A DNA stretch of 64,000 nt from Cryptomeria japonica (GCF_030272615.1 NC_081410.1:191851619-191915618); one strand, 5' to 3'; shown: positions 33,392 through 45,672, counted from the stretch's first letter. The notes: generated by a model from the sequence alone, not told the origin. Numbers and translations: made by a program.

Positions 33392-34499
33392 TGTAATATG
33401 AAAAATATCATCCCTTGTAATTAATGAGACAAATGGAACTTTTCCACCATGTCATCGGAGGTCAAGATCTGCCATCTTGTCCTTTTGTCCACTCAAACCA
33501 TTCATGTTAGCTCTAGCCGAAGCATTACCGACTCCGCCAACCTGTCACATTCGGGGACATAGGCACGGTGCGGAGACATCCACGTGGTGCACTAGCATCC
33601 CGCGAATCTGAGAGTCTATAAGTGGTCATTTAAGCATTACACCTGTGCTCAGAAGGAATCGTAACACCTCTGCATGTGCCCACTGATGTCTGAATTCCTT
33701 TTTGGCTTAATATCTCTCACTTGGGAAGCATTTGGGAGGATCTTTTGGCAATTTGGTTAATTTTTTCTTGCAAGTTGAGCTCTTGGAGAAAACTTGAAGT
33801 CATTCCATCATTGTTGCAGCACTACCAAGCATTCCAAGTACACCATTCCAAGCATTCAAATCTTCGTTCGTGATAGGGGAGTTATCTTAATCCTCTTTCT
33901 TCCATATTTATCAACTTTATTTCCAATTTCATGTTACATTGTTATTCTCTTTATCATTTATCTTTCTCGTGGCTTTCTTGGGTTGTCCATGGAGGTGGAA
34001 ACACCAAAATGGGGGTCTGACTTAGGCAGGATCCAAAACACAGCCCCAACATTTTCCCTTCTTGCTTGTGTGTAGGTTCATGGAGGTGAGAGAATCATCA
34101 TTTATTGGGAGGCTTCAATCGTGGATTGATTGTGAGTGTTTTCATCCTTCTCCCTTCCTTTTGTCCTATTTCAATCATTTTGCATCTTGCTACTTTGAGC
34201 TTAGTTCATTCATTTTTTGTAATTCATTATATTATTCATGTATTCGAAACTTTCCGTACGCGCTTTGTGCTTCGTTCGTACAGGATGACATCACGTCTCA
34301 TTGGTGTCCCAGTTTTGTACGCTCATCCTTGGGATTGAGGCTTGACAAAGCCACCCATGCATCCCTAATCGTGGGTAATTGCCTTGGTTCGTTATTTTAT
34401 CCCTTGGCTCATCTCAAAGCTAGTTTGCAGAGGTAATCGGAAGGACAATTTGTCCTCAAGGATACAACATTATTGAGGTGGCAAATTCCCTCCTTTACA
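33392..34499 (+). repeat. Element D 5' LTR
   Basis: 1108 bp, closely matching 57564-58629 along its length with scattered changes and small indels. Confidence 0.95.
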
Positions 34500-34502
34500 T
34501 TT

Positions 34503-34518
34503 TGGTGAACCAGAATTA
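34503..34518 (+). promoter_or_regulatory. Element D primer-binding-like site
   Basis: TTTTGGTGAACCAGAATT follows the LTR end by a base or two. The core is shared with A, F and G. Confidence 0.65.
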
Positions 34519-34718
34519 TCTTTGCATTACTTTCTTTCCATTTCATTTAGGTGCATTTATTCTTTTAAATTTTCAATGGTTTAAACATTTGAAAAAAAAA
34601 TCTAAAGATTTAAAAAAAAACAAAAAACCTTTCATTCACATTTAGTTTAAATTTTTGCATCTTTTGTTTATCATTTGGTGTCCCTGTAGTGTGGTCTTGA
34701 ACATCTTGTGGCTTGTCT

Positions 34719-35808
34719 ATGAGCTTTACGACTCATACTGCAACAGGAGTTGTAGTTAGGAGGTCGTCCAGGCTAAGTTTTGCCCCTGATCATTACAATC
34801 CTCCTCTACCCAGCACCATGCAGGGTGAGTAGTCATCCGATCCCAATGAGTTCTTGACCTCTCACAGTCTAAAATCTATTCTGACTGGGGGGGCCTTCTC
34901 CTTCTAATTCGCAACCTAATTCTCCTAGGAGTTCTACCCTGTCTTCCCCTCCTATGGTTGATCATGATTCTGTGGTCACTGTAGACTTTGAGCAGATCAA
35001 TATGTTGGAGTAGAATTTGAGAGACTTTGAGGGTTTCTTGAATAGGGAGAATATCCTCCCCCAAATCAAGAATTTCGTGAGTACCTTGAGAGATATGTTA
35101 ATCTCCGACAAGAGAGGCTTGTAGATGTTGAGGGATTTGTCTATGATTGTTAAAAGCCATGTGCCCCTAGTGGATGCACCCCTTATGGATAATCAATATG
35201 ATCATTGTAGTTCCCAGGTTAGTGTCAGCATTCCAAGCCTGGGCATGCACATGGTGGACTCCACCATACCTAGTGTTAGTGCTTCACTCACTCCCTTGGG
35301 CTACGCAAACATGCTTAGTAGTTCAACCTTTGTCGATGCTCAGGTTTTAGTAATCAGTGCTAGCACTACATCTGCCAGTAGCATTGGTCCTTCTGGAGGT
35401 TTTGGTGGAGGTGGCGATAGATCTGGCCCACCTCCACCTCCTCCACCTTCTAATCTTGTCCTAAATACAATCTTACAAAACATGGGGGAGTTGTAGTTGC
35501 AGCTAACGAACTTAGCCTCCACCTCTAGTCAATCATATGTTCTTGCAAATTATAGGAAGAGTCCCCTTGACATTACCATCCTAAATACTATCCTTCCAAC
35601 TCTAGTTGACTCCCTGAAGTTTGATAGGTTCAATGGTGATGGGGACTTGAACGTGCATATAGATTCCTTCATGGCTACGTGTAGTGACTACCATAGTTTA
35701 AATTTCGTGTTGTTGAAACTATTCTTGTGTTCCCTCAAGGGGACAATGTTATAATGGTATACTTCTTTACTTGACCACTCTATTTGTACCTTTGATCATC
35801 TTATGGAT
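34719..35808 (+). pseudogene. Element D gag, N-terminal part
   Basis: Starts MSFTTHTATGVVVRRSRLSF, homologous to the MSFTTISPTYTIPIRRSLRI start in G, with stops near 34833 onward. Later parts contain a proline run (about 35430-35450) and then LVDSLKFDRFNGDGDLNVHI and WYTSLLDHSICTFDHLMD of the retrotransposon-gag capsid domain. Element F interrupts at 35808, and the domain resumes at 45673. At least one frameshift and several stops are present. Confidence 0.85.
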
Positions 35809-36147
35809 TGTAGCATCGTAAATTGTACGCACTCGCTAGGGTGGTACAATTTCACACCTAGTTTAGCACCCGCCTTGGCGCATTTTGTATTTTGCATTGC
35901 ATTTCCCCTTTAGCACTTAATTAATCAAATTAATTAGGTCTAAGGTTCTATTTCATCATCTTCCACATCATAAAGTTGGGCCCTTTCATTAAAGTGTGCC
36001 CTTTTCATTTTATTCCTCCAATACATCATTTAATCAAAAACACTAATTAGGTCCTATTTTGAACTTGGGGGCTTGATTTTGGGGGTCAAAACATCTCGAA
36101 ATCACCTGTAACTTCGGGATTCTCTCTAAAATCATCATATCCGACGA

Positions 36148-36229
36148 CCCTGAAAATTTGGTGAAAAGTTGTCGAGACCATGGCACCCGAAGTGCACATG
36201 GTCTCGGACATTTTTCCTGAAATTTTAGG
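36148..36229 (+). promoter_or_regulatory. Tat hairpin module in F 5' LTR
   Basis: Perfect 10-bp stem CGAGACCATG (36173-36182) / CATGGTCTCG (36197-36206) around a 14-nt loop, embedded in a longer imperfect fold (CCTGAAAATTT ... GAAATTTTAGG). Conserved upstream words CAAAACATCT and CTGTAACTT from about 36088 belong to the same module. Confidence 0.8.
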
Positions 36230-36329
36230 AGCGCGATCCAATCATAAAATAAAGCTTAACCCTAAGAAATTGGCGGGAGATTCAATCTCTAGGTCGGCCA
36301 AAAGTTGAAATTAAGACCTAGGGTTTCAT

Positions 36330-36337
36330 ATATAAGA
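36330..36337 (+). promoter_or_regulatory. TATA box of F LTR
   Basis: TATATAAG within GGGTTTCATATATAAGAGC. Present also in F's right LTR (42861-42868) and H (43737-43744). Probably the RNA polymerase II promoter. Confidence 0.7.
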
Positions 36338-36937
36338 GCTCTCTTTCTTCATTTGAAAGGATCCGAATTTTGGCTTTCAAGGACCTTCTATGCAGCGAAA
36401 GAGCAGATCTTTGAAGACTTCAACAACGTTCAACATCCATCCATCAAGCATTCATCCATTTAGGGCTTTGAAGGCATTGAAGAGCAATAAGGGATCACCG
36501 ACTGAAGATTGGCTTGTACCCCTCCCTTGGGGTTGGGTATGATTTCATGTTGTTTTCATGTCTTTGCATAAGCCTCATTATATCATTTGTATTCATGCTT
36601 TAGATCACTTTGCATCTTGATTTGGAGCATTTACATTATCATTTACAAGCAATTAGGGTTTACTTTCTAGGTTGCTCTAGTTTGCTTACTTGCATTTTAG
36701 GATCTTGCACACACACAAGGTCTGCACACACATTACTTTTACAATACAACTTGGCTATTTGTGGAGGTGGAAATCACCAAAGCGGGGGTTTGACTAAGGC
36801 AAAACCTTATATAGCCGCCCACCACACCTTTTCAGATATAAGTGCAGGTTTGAGAATTCGGACGACGCCGCAAGTTACAGATCCGGGAGAAGCAGACGGA
36901 AACCGAACCACACACCAAATTTTAGAGTAAAAGACCA

Positions 36938-37026
36938 GGACAGGGGCGTGGGGTGCCCTGGTCTTGCCAAGACAGGGGTGCTGGGTGCCCTGGTCCCTGG
37001 GACAGGGGCGCTGGGCGCCTTGGTCC
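36938..37026 (+). repeat. GC-rich tandem units in F 5' LTR, about 31 bp x3
   Basis: Three copies of GGACAGGGGCG...GCCCTGGTCC-type units, each partly self-complementary. Equivalent arrays in H (about 44359-44448) and F's right LTR (about 45136-45227). Confidence 0.75.
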
Positions 37027-37471
37027 TTCTGTCAGACAGCAATTTTCAGCAATTTTGACAGCTTTTCAGGTTGCAAAACAACAGTTTCAGGAGTAGTTTC
37101 AGGGGCAGAATCAGGACAGTGGCGCCCATGCCCCCGTCCCAAACATTTTCACTCAGATTTTGACTCCGGGTACACATTTGCATTTTTGTCTTATTCTTGT
37201 GTTTATAGCTTTCCATAGTTTAAGTTCAATTCTACAATCTTGTTATTAGTTCATACTTGCACTTTGGGGTTGGGAATCGAACTTGCATCATTTTATCTTT
37301 CAATTGCAACAAAGGAATAGAAATCCTAATAGGTAGCCCATGACTCTCTCTTCCACAAAAAGAAGTAGCCAATTGTGTGATACCTCTAGGCTCTTTCGTA
37401 TTCCACAAGTGTGTGGTTGGAAGTGAGATTAGGGCATGTTTGCTTAGTGTCACTTTTTCTCCTACACATTT

Positions 37472-37487
37472 TGGTGAACCCAACATG
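37472..37487 (+). promoter_or_regulatory. Element F primer-binding-like site
   Basis: TGGTGAACCCAACATG, 3 bases after the 5' LTR. Shared core with A, G and D; tRNA not assigned. Confidence 0.7.
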
Positions 37488-37801
37488 AATTCCAATATTC
37501 TCTAATTCTGATTTATGTTTTCAAATTTGAGTTTTTATGCTATTTACAAGTTTTAATTTCTTGCAAGATTCAAAAAAAAAAAAATTAGAGGAAATTTTTG
37601 CTAAAACCCTAATTTTTTCAATTCAAAGTTGAACTTGTGGATAGCTTAATTGGGATCAATAATTTCAAATCTGATTTAGGAACTCATTTGAATCATAAAT
37701 TTCATTTTCTAAATCTACATTCTAAGTGCTTGCATTGGTTAAAATTAAACATTTCCTTCTATTTTGCATGTGTTATCATTTGAAAGAGGAAAATTGTTGT
37801 C

Positions 37802-40800
37802 ATGATGCATTCATTTCATAGATGTGATAATGGGTTAGCTTCCCTTGTTTCAATTTTTCCTTCTCCTAAAGAACCTCCTCCCATCTATAACAACATTTTA
37901 GTGTCTAAAAGAGTTGCTACCAATCCCTTTGAGACTCTCCCATGCTCTAAGGATGAAGACTTTAAGAGTGATCTTGACAATTCTCCTAAAATGTGCCCTT
38001 CCTATTTAGCTATCCTAGAGGAAGAGAATGATATCATAAACACCTTTCTTAATGTTACTTCACCTTCCCTACAGGATGCCTCTCTAAGTGAAAAGGTATT
38101 GATGGACATTGACTTATTTTTTGCTAAAGTTGGTCCTTCCAATGGGGGCATGTTAGTGCAACAAGAGGTTATGAACACTTCTTTCAAAGATCTCCTTCCT
38201 AAACATGAATCTTTGGAAAAATATGTTCATGTTCCTCCTAAAAAAAACTCCCTTCATGAGGATCCTTTTGTGCAAGAAGATGACATTATCCCTACATTTC
38301 CTAGTGATGGCATTTCCTTTTCCAACAAAATTCCCACTAGAGATGATGAATTAATGCTAAATGCTTACCCTTCTCCTAAAGTTTGTCTTACCCATAAGCA
38401 TCCCTTAGAGAAAGAAGATGAAATAATAAGCAATTTCCTTAATTCTCTCTCCCCTAAAGATCATATTGAACATATTTTGAGGAAAGAGGATGAGTTTAAC
38501 ACATCTATTGATGCTCTCCCTCCTAAGGATGAGGAATTAATAAACAATGTTATCTCCTCTCCCGAAATTAACAATACTTCAAACATTCCTTTCAACAACT
38601 TCACTATTTGGGATGAACCATTAGAAGAAGGTGTAGATTATTCTCTACCCCGTGAGAGAAACCTAGCCAAAGGGGATGAAATCAAGATTGAAAACTCCCT
38701 TGATAGTTTCTCACCTTCCTTGAATCTCAATTATTCTCCCTCTAAAAATAAAGCATCTCCCTCTCCTCAACTTGGTTCTACTCATAAGGATACCCTAGTT
38801 CAAAGCAAGATGGTTAACATCTCTTTCAAAGATCTCCCTCTCAAAAGTGAGACTTTAGAGAGTAATGTTGATCCTTCTCCTAGAGAGTTTATTCCCCATG
38901 TAGATCCTTTGACGATAAAGGATGATATGACCTTTCCTAGTATTACTCTTCCTACTAGAACATCAATGCCTATCCCTTGTCTCTCTACTAAAATTGATTT
39001 GATCCGTGATAAGATTTTAGTGCAAGAGAAGACTATCAATAATTCTTCCAACACTTTTGTTCTTTCCTCTAAACCATCCTCAATCAATTTGATACATGTG
39101 AATGAAACACCTAACAAACCTCTCTTCACTATCCAAGGTGCTTGTCCTTCTCAAAATTCTCAACCTTTAAATAAGCCTATCTTAGTGGTTCAAGGTGGTT
39201 ATGCTAATGATTCTTTTTGCACTCCTAAGAAACCTGTTATTACTGTGCAAGGAGGTTATTCTTCTAAGAGCCCTTATGAGTATGCTAAGCAACTGACTAG
39301 AGAGAGTTATAATGCGGTTGCTCATACCTATAACACAAGAAACAATAGGCAACCTAATCCTCCTCCAGTTATCCCAACTTCACTTCCTCCTTCCCAACCT
39401 ATTCTTCCTCAAGCTCCACGTATTTCACAAGTTCTTGGTAAGGAATATGATCTCATAGAACAACTTAAAGCTACTCCGGCAAAGATATCCCTTTGGGATT
39501 TGATCCAAACTTCTTCCGCTCATCATGGAATGTTACAAGATGCCTTGAAAGATTTGAATGTTCCTCCACCTAATACATCTAGTAATATAGTGTCTTTGGT
39601 TAACTCTGTGATGAATCCTAAAGCTCAAATTGTGTTTACTCAAGATGAATTGCCTACTAGTGAAATTCAACATCAATATGATCCCTTGATGATTGTGGTT
39701 ATAATAAATGACACTGCTATAAGACGAACACTGGTAGATAATGGTTCTGGCCTTAATGTGTGCAGCATTAATCTATTGCATAAGATGAATGTGGATACAT
39801 CCCTTATTGAGCCTGACTCTCGTCCCATTCGAGGCTTTGATAATGTGGCTAAGTCTTCATTAGGTATTATCACCTTACCCATCACAGTGGGACCTGTTAC
39901 TTTGTCTACTCCTATCCATGTTATGTCGGGAAATCTAACATACAACTTGTTATTAGGGAGACCTTGGATTCACAGTATGCAAGTTGTCCCCTCTACATTG
40001 CATAGACAAGTTAAATTTATTTATAACAATAAGACATATACCTTCATAGGTGATACTAATTTTCAAGCTTGTTTGCAAACATCTACTTCCAAAGGGAGTT
40101 CTTCTAAACCTTCATCTTCTAGTGATGACTCTTTAAACAAGATACCTATGGACGGATCACCACCCTCTGATAATCAAAATTCTTTGGATGAGCCTAAAGT
40201 TCCTCAAGAAAATTCTTCTCAACTCGAATCTACACATGAGAGGGCTTTTGATCCTGAGAAGGTTCTCATAGAAGACAATTGGAGATCTCTTGATTTTAAT
40301 CCCACCTTTGTAGGTGAGTATAGGGTTCCTCCTAGAGCGCTTAAAGTTAAAGAGAAGGAAGAAACTAAAAATCAATCAATCTCACCTGAGCTTATGAACA
40401 ATAATTTTGTGGCCACTTCTCAAACTTATTCTCCTCACACCTCTAATTCTGAAGGATTTGATTCTTTGTCTTATGAAAAACCACCTTCTCTTTCTGAAAT
40501 GGCTAATCGTTATGGTCATGGTTTTCATATTTTGGCTAAGAGTGGCTATAGTGGAAATGGTTGTGGCACAAATGAACAAGGAATTAAAATTCCTTTAGAA
40601 CATAACATGCATGAATATTCATTTGGACTTGGATATAATCTTTCTAAGCCCACCAAAGCATCTAATAGACCATCTCTCAATGTGAATGCTATATTTAGTA
40701 GTGATGATGATCTCACTTCAACTAAATCATCTTCTACTTCTGTCAACTCTCATTCCCCTCATAAGGAAATCTTGGCGATGAACAAATCTCTTTATGAATC

Positions 40801-41029
40801 CCCTCAAATTTCTAAATCCACTTATGAATCTTTATCTCCTATTCATCATAAAGTCCTTTCCTCCAGGGATAAGGCTCTAATAAATTACACTCATCCCTCT
40901 TCTAAGATTTCTTGTGACTTTTCTTCTTCAATTTTTATCATTTTATACATGTTTTTTATCTCACTTATAGTTGAGCATTTAACATGTCATATTCAAATAC
41001 CTCATTCAATCTATCATATCTTTACATAA
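37802..41029 (+). CDS. Element F polyprotein: repeat-rich N-terminus, protease, G-patch-like segment
   Basis: 1075 codons without a stop. Residues about 1-440 are Ser/Pro/Asp-rich with recurring acidic motifs (LEEENDIINTFLN, FVQEDDIIPTFPS, LEKEDEIISNFLN) and two 'SFKDL' repeats. Residues about 440-490 hold three PLFTIQGA / PILVVQGGY / PVITVQGGY repeats. The protease at about 620-740 has active site LVDNGSGLNVCSINLLHKM and ends LTYNLLLGRPWIHSM. The G-patch-like segment at about 900-950 reads SGYSGNGCGTNEQGIKIPL ... FGLGY. The end is hydrophobic (SIFIILYMFFISLIVEH) and may be read-through past a deletion. No capsid, zinc knuckle, RT, RNase H or integrase. Closest relative here is gypsy A. The start is the first ATG after a 333-bp leader. 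Confidence 0.88.
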   Translation: MMHSFHRCDNGLASLVSIFPSPKEPPPIYNNILVSKRVATNPFETLPCSKDEDFKSDLDNSPKMCPSYLAILEEENDIINTFLNVTSPSLQDASLSEKVLMDIDLFFAKVGPSNGGMLVQQEVMNTSFKDLLPKHESLEKYVHVPPKKNSLHEDPFVQEDDIIPTFPSDGISFSNKIPTRDDELMLNAYPSPKVCLTHKHPLEKEDEIISNFLNSLSPKDHIEHILRKEDEFNTSIDALPPKDEELINNVISSPEINNTSNIPFNNFTIWDEPLEEGVDYSLPRERNLAKGDEIKIENSLDSFSPSLNLNYSPSKNKASPSPQLGSTHKDTLVQSKMVNISFKDLPLKSETLESNVDPSPREFIPHVDPLTIKDDMTFPSITLPTRTSMPIPCLSTKIDLIRDKILVQEKTINNSSNTFVLSSKPSSINLIHVNETPNKPLFTIQGACPSQNSQPLNKPILVVQGGYANDSFCTPKKPVITVQGGYSSKSPYEYAKQLTRESYNAVAHTYNTRNNRQPNPPPVIPTSLPPSQPILPQAPRISQVLGKEYDLIEQLKATPAKISLWDLIQTSSAHHGMLQDALKDLNVPPPNTSSNIVSLVNSVMNPKAQIVFTQDELPTSEIQHQYDPLMIVVIINDTAIRRTLVDNGSGLNVCSINLLHKMNVDTSLIEPDSRPIRGFDNVAKSSLGIITLPITVGPVTLSTPIHVMSGNLTYNLLLGRPWIHSMQVVPSTLHRQVKFIYNNKTYTFIGDTNFQACLQTSTSKGSSSKPSSSSDDSLNKIPMDGSPPSDNQNSLDEPKVPQENSSQLESTHERAFDPEKVLIEDNWRSLDFNPTFVGEYRVPPRALKVKEKEETKNQSISPELMNNNFVATSQTYSPHTSNSEGFDSLSYEKPPSLSEMANRYGHGFHILAKSGYSGNGCGTNEQGIKIPLEHNMHEYSFGLGYNLSKPTKASNRPSLNVNAIFSSDDDLTSTKSSSTSVNSHSPHKEILAMNKSLYESPQISKSTYESLSPIHHKVLSSRDKALINYTHPSSKISCDFSSSIFIILYMFFISLIVEHLTCHIQIPHSIYHIFT

Positions 41030-42340
41030 CATTAATGGCTATTATGTTGCTCATCATTAGGTGACATTGGCAGCTCATTTGCTGGGGGCTCATTGTCATT
41101 CATGATGGTACAATTTCAAGTGCAATCATATTTTTGAAGCAACATAATAGCCTAATTTTCTATGTTATCTCTTGTTCCTATGGGGACAAGAGTGATTTCA
41201 TACATCTCTTCTTTTTATGGTCAAAATTTCCCTTTGGGGTAATAGTGTGGAAATATTGATCATCTTTTCTTTAGAATCCTCTTTTCCTAGATATGGGAGA
41301 AGATGTGTATTCTCTTTCTTATCCTACCCACTTCTTGTGAGGAGCATTTTACATACACTAATGTCTTGCTTGCATGAACTCATGTGAGTATGTAGTACAT
41401 TTTGCTTATGTCTAAATCTCTCCCTAGAAGATTGTGTAAGTCCTTCTCATTATCCTTATCCTTGGGAGGCAATGATCTTTCCTTATTTTATCTAAGGATC
41501 CACTTTTTCCTATTTCGTGGATGGTGTGAACTTTATTACTTGATGTTATTCCTTGTATGCATTTGTTGTTGTTTGTTCAAGGATTCTCTCTTACAAGAGG
41601 TGTAAGTCCTTGACTACAACCTCTTTTGCACTTGGTAAAATACATCCATAATGAATTCACTCTCCCAATTGGGTTAAAAAGAGCATCATCCTTCATTAAG
41701 AATCACTTTCACCTCGCAAAAGAAAGAAGTATTGCATTCTTATTCTCTTCTTTGTCTTATTCTAGAAGATGTTATATTTGTCTAAGACAATTCCTCTCGG
41801 GGATAGGTGTCTTTTGTACAAAGATCTCTTCTCCTCTAAGGATCTCCTTTACACATACTACAAGATATCCCTTTTCAACTATCTTATCCTTGCTTAAAGA
41901 GTGCAAAACCCTCTTGCTTGGATCTATGACATTGTTGCATTTTTGGGGTATCTTCTTTTATGATGAAGGTAGGTATCCTTGTTCTACTTTTCTTATGACA
42001 TAAACATTACACTTTTTGAGCAATGGGTCATTCTCGGAACCAGAGCACAGACTCTTAGAGCGAGATGTCTCCATTTTTCTTTTATGCAAGGTGATTATTC
42101 TCGGAACTAGAGCACAGACTCTTAGAGCGAGATGTCACGCTTTTGTACTATACATATACAGGTTGTAGCATACTCAGGCATAGACTCCTATGAGGTGCTT
42201 CTAACCTCCCTTACACACACATGCACGAGGTTGAGTGGAACTAGCAGCATAAGGCTAGACTTTCTCACTCTCCTCACTTACATGGATCACCTAGACAGAC
42301 TCTAGGGGCTAGTTTTCCATGTCCTTTTTCCCATGGTAAA
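41030..42340 (+). other. Element F 3' non-coding region
   Basis: No gene seen. A 40-bp direct repeat with one mismatch lies at 42030-42069 and 42097-42136 (it contains CAGACTCTTAGAGCGAGATG). The sequence just before the right LTR (CCCATGGTAAA) is not purine-rich, so the PPT is degraded or shifted. Confidence 0.65.
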
Positions 42341-45300
42341 TGTAGCGTCATAAATTGTATGCACTCGCTAGGGTGGTACAATTTCACACCTAGTTTAGCA
42401 CCCGCCTTGGCGCATTTTGTATTTTACATTGCATTTCCCCTTTAGCACTTAATTAATCAAATTAATTAGGTCTAAGGTTCTATTTCATCATCTTCCACAT
42501 CATAAAGTTGGGCCCTTTCATTGAAGTGTGCCCTTTTCATTTTATTCCTCCAATACATCATTTAATCAAAAACCCTAATTAGGTCCTATTTTGAACTTGG
42601 GGGCTTGATTTCGGGGGTCAAAACATCTCGAAATCACCTGTAACTTCAGGATTCTCTCTAAAATCATCATATCCAACAGCCCTGAAAATTTGGTGAAAAG
42701 TTGTCAGGACCATGGCGCCCGGAGTGCACATGGTCCCGGACATTTTTCCTGAAATTTTAGGAGCACGATCCAATCATAAAATAAAGCTTAACCCCAAGAA
42801 ATTGGCGGGAGATTCAATCTCTAGGTCGGCCAAAAGTTGAAATTAAGACCTAGGGTTTCATATATAAGAGATCTCTTTCTTCATTTGAAAGGATCTGAAT
42901 TTTGGCTTTCAAGGACCTTCTATGCAGGGAAAGAGCAGATCTTTGAAGACTTCAACAACATTCAACATCCATCCATCAAGCATTCATCCATTTAGGGCTT
43001 TGAAGGCATTGAAGAGCAATAAGGGATCACCGACTGAAGATTGGCTTGTACCCCTCCCTTGGGGTTGGGTATGATTTCATGTTGTTTTCATGTCTTTGCA
43101 TAAGCCTCATTATATCATTTGTATTCATGATTTAGATCACTTTGCATCTTGATTTGGAGCATTTACATTATCATTTACAAGCAATTAGGGTTTACTTTCT
43201 AGGTTGCTCTAGTTTGTGTAGCGTTGTAAATTGTACGCACTTGCTAGGGTGGTACAATTTCACACCTAGTTTAGCACCCGCCTTGGCGCATTTTACATTT
43301 TGCATTGCATTTCCCCTTTAGCACTTAATTAATTAAATTAATTAGGTCTAAGGTCCCATTTCATCATCCTCCACATCATAAAGTTGGGCCCTTTCATTAA
43401 AGTGTGCCCTTTTCATTTTATTCCTCCAATACATCATTTAATCAAAAACCCTAATTAGGTCCTATTTTGAACTTGGGGGCTTGATTTCATGGGTCAAAAC
43501 ATCTTGAAATCAGCTGTAACTTTGGGATTCTCTCTAAAATCATCATATCTGACGGTCCTGAAAATTTGGTGAAAAGTTGTCGGGACCGTGGCGCCCGGAG
43601 TGCACACGGTCTCGGACATTTTTCCCGAAATTTTAGGAGTGCGATCCAATCATAAAATAAAGCTTAACCCCAAGAAATTGGCGGGATATTCAATCTCTAG
43701 GTCGGCCAAAAGTTGAAATTAAGACCTAGGGTTTCATATATAAGAGCTCTCTTTCTTCATTTGAAAGGATCCGAATTTTTGGTTTCAAGGACCTTCTATG
43801 CAGCGAAAGAGCAGATCTTTGAAGACTTCAAGAACATTCAACATCCATCCATCAAGCATTTATCGAATCCATTCATCCATTTAGGGCTTGGAAGACATTG
43901 AAGAACAATAGGAGATTACCGACTGAAGATTGGCTTGTACCTCTCCCTTGGGGGTTGGGTATGATTTCATGTTGTTTTCATGTCTTTGCATAAGCTTCAA
44001 TATATCATTTATCCATGCTTTAGATCACTTTGCATCTTGATTTAGAGCATTTACATTATCATTTACAAGCAATTAGGGTTTACTTTCTAGGTTGCTCTAG
44101 TTTGCTTTCTTGCATTTAAGGACCTTGCACACACACTAGGTCTGCACACACAATACATTTTACAATACAACTTGGCTATTCGTGGAGGTGGAAATCACCG
44201 AAGCGGGGGTTTGACTAAGGCAAAACCCTATATAGCCGCCCACCACACCTTTTCAGATATAAGTGCAGGTTTCGGAATTCGGACGACGCCGCAAGTTACA
44301 GATCCGGAAGAAGCAGACGGAGACCGAACTTCACACCAAATCTCAGAGCAAAAGACCAGGACAGGGGCGTGGGGCACCCTGGTCCTGCTAGGACAGGGGC
44401 GCTGGGTGCCCTGGTCCCTGGGACAGGGGCGCTGGGCGCCCTGGTCCTTCTGACAGCAGTTTTCAGCATTTTTTACAGCTTTGCAAAACAGCAGTTTCCG
44501 GAGCAGTTTCAGGGGCAGAATCAGGACAGTGGCGCCCGCGCCCTCGTCCCGAACATTTTTAGTCAGATTTTAACTCCGGGTACGCATTTGCATTCTTGTC
44601 TTGTCCTTGTGTTTACAACTTTCCATTGTTTAAGTTCAATTCTGCAATCTTGTTATTAGTTCATACTTGCACTTTGGGGTTAGGGATTGAACTTGCATCA
44701 TTTCATCTTTCAATTGCAACAAAGGAATAGAAATCCTAATAGGTAGCCTGTGGCTCTCTCTTCCACAAGAAGAAGTAGCCAATTGGGTGATACCTCTAGG
44801 CTCTTTCGTATTCCACAAATGTGTGATTGAAAGTGAGATTAGGGCATGTTTGCTTAGTGTCACTTTTTCTCCCACACAGTTTGCTTACTTGCATTTTAGG
44901 ATCTTGCACACACACAAGGTCTGCACACACATTACTTTTACAATACAACTTGGCTATTCATGGAGGTGGAAATCACCAAAGCGGGGGTTTGACTAAGGCA
45001 AAACCTTATATAGCCGCCCACCACACCTTTTCAGATATAAGTGCAGGTTTCAGAATTCGGACGATGCCGCAAGTTACAGATCCGGGAGAAGCAGACAAAA
45101 ACCAAACCACACACCAAATTTCAGAGTAAAAGACCAAGACAGGGGCGTGGGGTGCCCTGGTCCTGCCAGGACAGAGGCGTTGGGCGCCCTGGTCCCTGGG
45201 ACAGGGGCGCTGGGCACCCTGGTCCTTCTGTTAGACAGCAATTTTCAGCATTTTTGACAACTTTTCAAGTTGCAAAACAACAGTTTCAGGAGCAGTTTCA

Positions 45301-45667
45301 GGGGCAGAATCAGGACAGTGGCACTCGCGCCACCGTCCCAAACATTTTCACTTAGATTTTGACTCCGGGTACACATTTGCATTCTTGTCTTATTCTTGTG
45401 TTTATAGCTTTCCATAGTTTAAGTTCAATTCTGCAATCTTTTTATTAGTTCATACTTGCACTTTGGGGTTGGGAATCGAACTTGCATCATTTTATCTTTC
45501 AATTGCAACAAAGGAATAGAAATCCTAATAGGTAGCCCGTGGCTCTCTCTTCCACAAAAAGAAGTAGCCAATTGTGTGATACCTCTAGGCTCTTTCGTAT
45601 TCCACAAGTGTGTGGTTGGAAGTGAGATTAGGGCATGTTTGCTTAGTGTCACTTTTTCTCCTACACA
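42341..45667 (+). repeat. Element F 3' LTR, split by solo LTR H
   Basis: LTR parts 42341-43216 and 44884-45667 (876 + 784 bp) add up to 1660 bp, the length of the 5' LTR. Hairpin module at 42681-42761 with stem GGACCATG/CATGGTCC. Confidence 0.95.
43217..44878 (+). mobile_element. Solo LTR H, same family as F
   Basis: 1662 bp, TGTAGCGTTG...CCACACA, flanked by GTTTG (43212-43216 and 44879-44883). Inserted into F's right LTR in the same orientation. Hairpin module at 43557-43637 has stem GACCGTG/CACGGTC, a base-pair change relative to F. A TATA box and three GC-rich units are retained. Confidence 0.95.
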
Positions 45668-45672
45668 TGGAT

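Larger units (their letters stand above)
35809..37468 (+). repeat. Element F 5' LTR
   Basis: 1660 bp, TGTAGCATCG...CTACACA. Hairpin module at 36148-36229, TATA box at 36330-36337, GC-rich tandem units at about 36938-37026. Similar to H and the net right LTR. Confidence 0.95.
35809..45667 (+). mobile_element. Non-autonomous Tat-type element F with 1075-codon frame
   Basis: LTRs 35809-37468 (1660 bp) and 42341-45667 (the latter split by solo LTR H; net 1660 bp) start TGTAGC and end CTACACA. Target duplication TGGAT at 35804-35808 and 45668-45672. LTR sequence, primer-like site and protein show kinship with gypsy A. The internal region holds one long open frame with protease but no RT, RNase H or integrase, so it depends on pol supplied in trans. 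The equal net LTR lengths and the open frame suggest a fairly recent insertion. Confidence 0.95.

Noticed and set aside
33794-34436. Plus-strand frames in D's LTR, repeated at 58192-58566
   Set aside because: They lie within LTRs; their recurrence reflects LTR duplication, not a gene, and no domain is recognised.
42030-42136. Possible CRISPR-like repeat pair
   Set aside because: Only two 40-bp copies with a 27-bp gap, in a plant retroelement; no array and no cas genes.
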